Assembly (NCBI GenBank): GCA_965659745.1
Contig: CBFHXF010000070.1
Span: 1 to 8,700 of the forward strand
Source: VMCP01 sp965659745
GTDB lineage: Bacteria > Bacteroidota > Bacteroidia > NS11-12g > UBA955
Direction of reading: 5' to 3'
DNA: 8,700 bases
Below the pieces are notes generated by a model. It was not told where the DNA came from. It saw only the letters and a program-made list of their open reading frames with translations, and made no database searches. Each line of letters begins with the position of its first letter. Positions within the stretch are counted from its first letter, which is position 1. Below, piece after piece: positions 5,809 through 8,700 of the stretch. The position numbers were made by a program, and so were the translations under genes.

Positions 5809-6555
5809 ATGAAAAATCAATTTTTAGTGGCGCTGGCAATGGTATTTGCCTTGGCCGTTTCTTCTTGTAAGAAGGATGAATTAGTAGATGCCGGCAATCA
5901 AATTGCAATCGAATTAGCGGCTGACGAAACCGTAGATGCGGTGGTTGACAGCTTAGGAAGTTTTATGGAAGATCCAATAGTAACAGATGCTACTGAAGAT
6001 CAGGAATTGGAAATTATGAGTGTTCCTGAAATATTGGATACGGATTACTTCTCTTTTGTTGAAACCCGTGGAGGTCGCAAAGATTCTATGGTAAAGTCTT
6101 GCAGCGATGTATTGAAATTGACACGTGAAAACAAAGAGGCATTAGCGAAATTACACAAAGCTAAAATCGAGTGCATGAAGGCAAATCGCGAAGTTTTATC
6201 GCGTGTAGACGAGAAGTTCCGTGGTGAGGCGATTGAAATGCGCCGGGCTTCAATGGAGAAATATAAAGCAGCAGTAGATGAAATTATGGTTGCTTTTCGC
6301 AACGGTAAAATTACCGAAAAACAGCGCGATGAAAAGTTGATGGTGGCGAAGAAGAATCTTACTGAAGGTTTGATGAAAATTCGCAGTGTAACTCGTGAAA
6401 AGATCAAGAATGCAAAAGACCGTTTGGAAGCGGCTGGCAAAATTAAGAATTGCGAGCGCGAATATTTAAATGGGGTTAAAGAAGTAATTGGCAAAGAGAA
6501 CTATGCGAAATGGATCCGTTGTCATAAGATGCACGTACGCAAAGGAAAAAGATAA
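5809..6555 (+). CDS. Spy/CpxP-like envelope-stress lipoprotein (inferred)
   Basis: The 248-residue product has a lipoprotein signal, residues 1-19, with lipobox VSSC; C20 would be acylated. Residues 21-80 are acidic and low in structure. Residues 85-248 are helical, very basic and rich in Lys/Arg/Glu. LTxxQ-like spots typical of Spy/CpxP chaperones occur at LKLTREN (102-108), KITEKQRDEK (167-176) and VIGKENYAKW (226-235, compare LTPEQYAKW). Four cysteines remain in the mature protein (C98, C122, C215, C238) and may form two disulfides. It ends in two adjacent TAA stops and then a strong terminator. It is divergent from the ECF sigma operon and shares its promoter motif, so I infer it is a direct target. 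Spy and CpxP bind unfolded proteins in the periplasm or damp the stress signal; whether this protein does so is inference. The family match is by motif only. Confidence 0.7.
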   Translation: MKNQFLVALAMVFALAVSSCKKDELVDAGNQIAIELAADETVDAVVDSLGSFMEDPIVTDATEDQELEIMSVPEILDTDYFSFVETRGGRKDSMVKSCSDVLKLTRENKEALAKLHKAKIECMKANREVLSRVDEKFRGEAIEMRRASMEKYKAAVDEIMVAFRNGKITEKQRDEKLMVAKKNLTEGLMKIRSVTREKIKNAKDRLEAAGKIKNCEREYLNGVKEVIGKENYAKWIRCHKMHVRKGKR

Positions 6556-6576
6556 TAAGTTGAATGTTTATTGGTT

Positions 6577-6609
6577 AAAAAAAGGTCCGCAATTTGCGGA
6601 CCTTTTTTT
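6577..6609. terminator. Bidirectional intrinsic terminator
   Basis: Stem GGTCCGC (6584-6590) and GCGGACC (6596-6602) enclose a 5-nt loop. The stem is flanked by seven A on the left and seven T on the right, so it works in both directions. It ends the lipoprotein gene on + and overlaps the stop codon (6608-6610) of the convergent gene on -. Confidence 0.93.
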
Positions 6610-8700
6610 ATTCTAATTCTCCGAACCACCGTTTTTTGGCATCTACCCAGATCCATTTATCGGTTTTGTTGAGTAGAAAATAACCTTCAAATCCTTCTTC
6701 ATTGATTTCATCGAAGGGACCTATGATGGTTTTATTGTTTTCGGTGATGAGGAACTGTCCGTCGGGACGTGATTGTAGGAAATAGGGCGGGGTAATTTCT
6801 TCTATGGTTTGGTGGGTAAATTCGAACTGCATTTTACCGTTAAGATCTATCAGGGTTTGGCTCGAATCGGTGCGCACCATGAGCAGGTCGTTGCGATTTA
6901 TGCGAAAAATTTCTCTGATATTGGATACGTCTGGGGTGCTTTTGGATTCGTGAAAAATGGGCAGCGGGGTTTCGTCTACCTTATAAAGAAGGGCTTTATT
7001 ATTGTCGTAAAGCACGATGCGTTTGTTTTGCAGTACGCCTATTTCTTCGGATGCGGCCGAGCTAAATGAATGGGAATAGGGATTGAACCATTTTTTTACC
7101 CAAGGGGAATTTCGAAGTTTTGGATTTTTACGTTGGAGGCTAATGAAGAGGGTTTGGGCATGGCTTTTGAAGTCGCCGGTCTTGCTTTTAAAAACCAGTG
7201 AATCTTGGGCATTATGGATGTGCCATTCGCCATTTATTTTACTCAGGAAGTGCGGATTATCCCAATACCATGCAAATTCTATGGGGCTTTCAGAGCGGAG
7301 GCGCAGCAGTTTGGTTTGGGATTGGGCTATGAGAAGGGCGGCATATTGGGGCTTTTTACCGGGTAATTGAGCTTGGTAAAATTGACCTGGTATATACGGA
7401 ACCAATGAAACAAAGGTATCGCTGAGGGCGTTGCCGTTGGTGTCGATTAGCAACTGTCGTTTATCGGGTAAGGTAGCAACGGCGAGGTAGTTCAGGAAGG
7501 GTGTAATTTGGGTAAATGTGCCCAGGAAGCGTTGATTTCCCTCGAAATCTAAAACCAAGAGGGCGTTTTCTTTGCGCACGAGGATGCGGTTATTTTCAAA
7601 TCTGGGTAGGGCGATGGGGGCTTTGGATTCTTCTAAGTGGGTGATTATTTCGTTGTATTCGAACTTAGAAATACGTTTTCCGTATTGGTTGAAGAGGGCC
7701 CAAAATTCGCCATTGAACACGGTTCCCACCTGAGTTTGGGTATCGAAAAATATGCGTTCGAATATCGGGGGAAGCAGTTCACGCCCATGCCCATCGATAA
7801 GTCCGTGGCGGTTAGAGAGGCTTACGATGGCATATTCTCTTGATATCTGTCGGATTTCATCGTAGCGCTTTTCGTTAAATGGAGTTCCATCTTTTTCGAT
7901 AAAGTACCACTGATTGCGGTCGAACTCGTCTTTTTTCATCACCAAGGCACAGCCGGAAATGAGGGTAGCGGCGTTGGACGTCCATTTTTTATGGTGTTTG
8001 AGACAGAAGGGATAAGCGAAATCGTAGGCAGAATCGATCCAAGGCCTCATGTTCATGGAATCTACGAATAGATATTTGCCATCGGCGCGGGCATAGGGCA
8101 CGGGTACCACGGTGAGGTAACGCAGCAACATTTTGGCTTGTTTTCGGTACTTGCCGTATGGGTATTTTTCGAGATAGGCGGTATAGATGGGGGCGGAATG
8201 GGCATTGCGGCATTGGGCGAATGCGAGTTCGTCTGCTTGTGTGAGGGCGTGTTTAACTTGGGGTGCAGAGGGGAATTTTTGTATAAAGTTGAGGTATTCT
8301 TGTTCGTTATGTTTTGTTAATACGTCTTCGTAGGTCCAGGAATAAAACGAATCGCGTGCGCTTATATAAAAGGATTTAAGGTGGAGGGGTAATTTTTGGA
8401 TTTGCGGGTCGGAGCTACCCAATTCTTGGAGGTAATTCCATGTTTTTTGGGTGTTTTTGGTTTGGATAACGCGGTTATAAGCGATGGTATCGTTGAGGGC
8501 GTTGAGATTTTCGGTAATGAGGGGAAGGGTAATGCGGCGGTTAACGTTGGTGAGGGGAAGGCTTTGCGCGAGTAGTTGCGATTCTTGCAAATAAAAACCG
8601 AGTAATTTGTTATTCGCAATAGGGGATGTGGTGGATCTTTGGGTATGGTATTTTTGGTAGAGCAGTTTTCGATAATAGAGGTCTAGGTAATAGGCATCGA
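6608..8700 (-). CDS. WG-repeat-like protein with helical N-terminal region (5' end outside the window)
   Basis: The frame is open to the right edge. The TTG at 8590 is just a leucine codon inside it, since the coding frame continues upstream with YLDLYYRKLLYQKYH and further sequence. About 696 residues are visible. The first ~195 are helical, with TPR-like text such as YLNFIQKFPSAPQVKHAL and YTAYLEKYPYGKYRKQAKML. The rest is a series of roughly ten beta units of the WG-repeat type, each with a hydrophobic strand, D/N-x-x-G turn and a closing F-D-E-I-like strand: WYFIEKDGTPFNEKRYDEI, HGLIDGHGRELLPPIFERI, WALFNQYGKRISKFEYNEI, LLIDTNGNALSDTF, TLIDLNGKMQFEF and others. Such proteins are usually secreted or surface scaffolds of unknown role; the N-terminus that would show a signal peptide is missing. 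The visible region ends at the shared terminator. Confidence 0.8.
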   Translation of the reverse strand, partial: DAYYLDLYYRKLLYQKYHTQRSTTSPIANNKLLGFYLQESQLLAQSLPLTNVNRRITLPLITENLNALNDTIAYNRVIQTKNTQKTWNYLQELGSSDPQIQKLPLHLKSFYISARDSFYSWTYEDVLTKHNEQEYLNFIQKFPSAPQVKHALTQADELAFAQCRNAHSAPIYTAYLEKYPYGKYRKQAKMLLRYLTVVPVPYARADGKYLFVDSMNMRPWIDSAYDFAYPFCLKHHKKWTSNAATLISGCALVMKKDEFDRNQWYFIEKDGTPFNEKRYDEIRQISREYAIVSLSNRHGLIDGHGRELLPPIFERIFFDTQTQVGTVFNGEFWALFNQYGKRISKFEYNEIITHLEESKAPIALPRFENNRILVRKENALLVLDFEGNQRFLGTFTQITPFLNYLAVATLPDKRQLLIDTNGNALSDTFVSLVPYIPGQFYQAQLPGKKPQYAALLIAQSQTKLLRLRSESPIEFAWYWDNPHFLSKINGEWHIHNAQDSLVFKSKTGDFKSHAQTLFISLQRKNPKLRNSPWVKKWFNPYSHSFSSAASEEIGVLQNKRIVLYDNNKALLYKVDETPLPIFHESKSTPDVSNIREIFRINRNDLLMVRTDSSQTLIDLNGKMQFEFTHQTIEEITPPYFLQSRPDGQFLITENNKTIIGPFDEINEEGFEGYFLLNKTDKWIWVDAKKRWFGELE

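Noticed and set aside
6045..6494. Open frame of 149 codons on the - strand
   Set aside because: Shadow of the Spy-like lipoprotein gene; Ser/Phe-rich from reversed Lys/Glu codons.

Overview
The window looks like a contig from a Bacteroidota genome (Flavobacteriia- or Chitinophagia-like; I cannot place it further). The evidence is a secreted glycoside hydrolase with a type IX secretion C-terminal sorting domain, several TAnnTTTG (-7) promoter boxes with upstream TTTG boxes, lipoproteins with short lipoboxes, an almost complete lack of Shine-Dalgarno sequences, and an ECF sigma factor paired with a transmembrane/beta-barrel protein. A run of 10 Ns suggests a draft or metagenome assembly.

Layout. 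1-342 (-): N-terminal part of an AT-rich FAD-dependent oxidoreductase running off the left edge. 448-519 (-): tRNA-Arg(CCG) with its own promoter box just after the next gene. 546-2129 (-): secreted GH16 beta-glucanase (laminarinase type) with a probable leaderless promoter and a palindromic operator candidate. 2303-2848 (+): unknown inner-membrane protein. 2884-3756 (+): uncharacterised lipoprotein with its own promoter. 3765-5104 (-): a protein with a cytoplasmic N-terminus, one transmembrane helix, a repeat-rich periplasmic linker and a C-terminal outer-membrane beta-barrel, interrupted by the assembly gap. 5094-5648 (-): ECF sigma factor, overlapping the barrel gene by 11 bp. 5809-6555 (+): divergent Spy/CpxP-like lipoprotein. 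6577-6609: bidirectional terminator. 6608-8700 (-): WG-repeat-like protein running off the right edge.

The most interesting part is 3765-6555, which reads as one envelope-sensing module. The sigma factor and its putative anti-sigma partner form a translationally coupled operon. The partner seems built to span both membranes, so the state of the outer membrane or cell wall could be passed directly to the sigma factor in the cytoplasm. The sigma operon and the divergent lipoprotein gene share a promoter motif, CCCAACC-N15/16-CGTCT, which has the AAC / CGTC form and spacing of ECF promoters and is unlike the housekeeping TAnnTTTG promoters elsewhere in the window. I infer autoregulation and a direct target gene: a helical, LTxxQ-like lipoprotein of the kind made in envelope stress responses.

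There is no intergenic stretch over 300 bases; the longest (2130-2302, 5649-5808, 343-447) hold the promoters and repeats listed.
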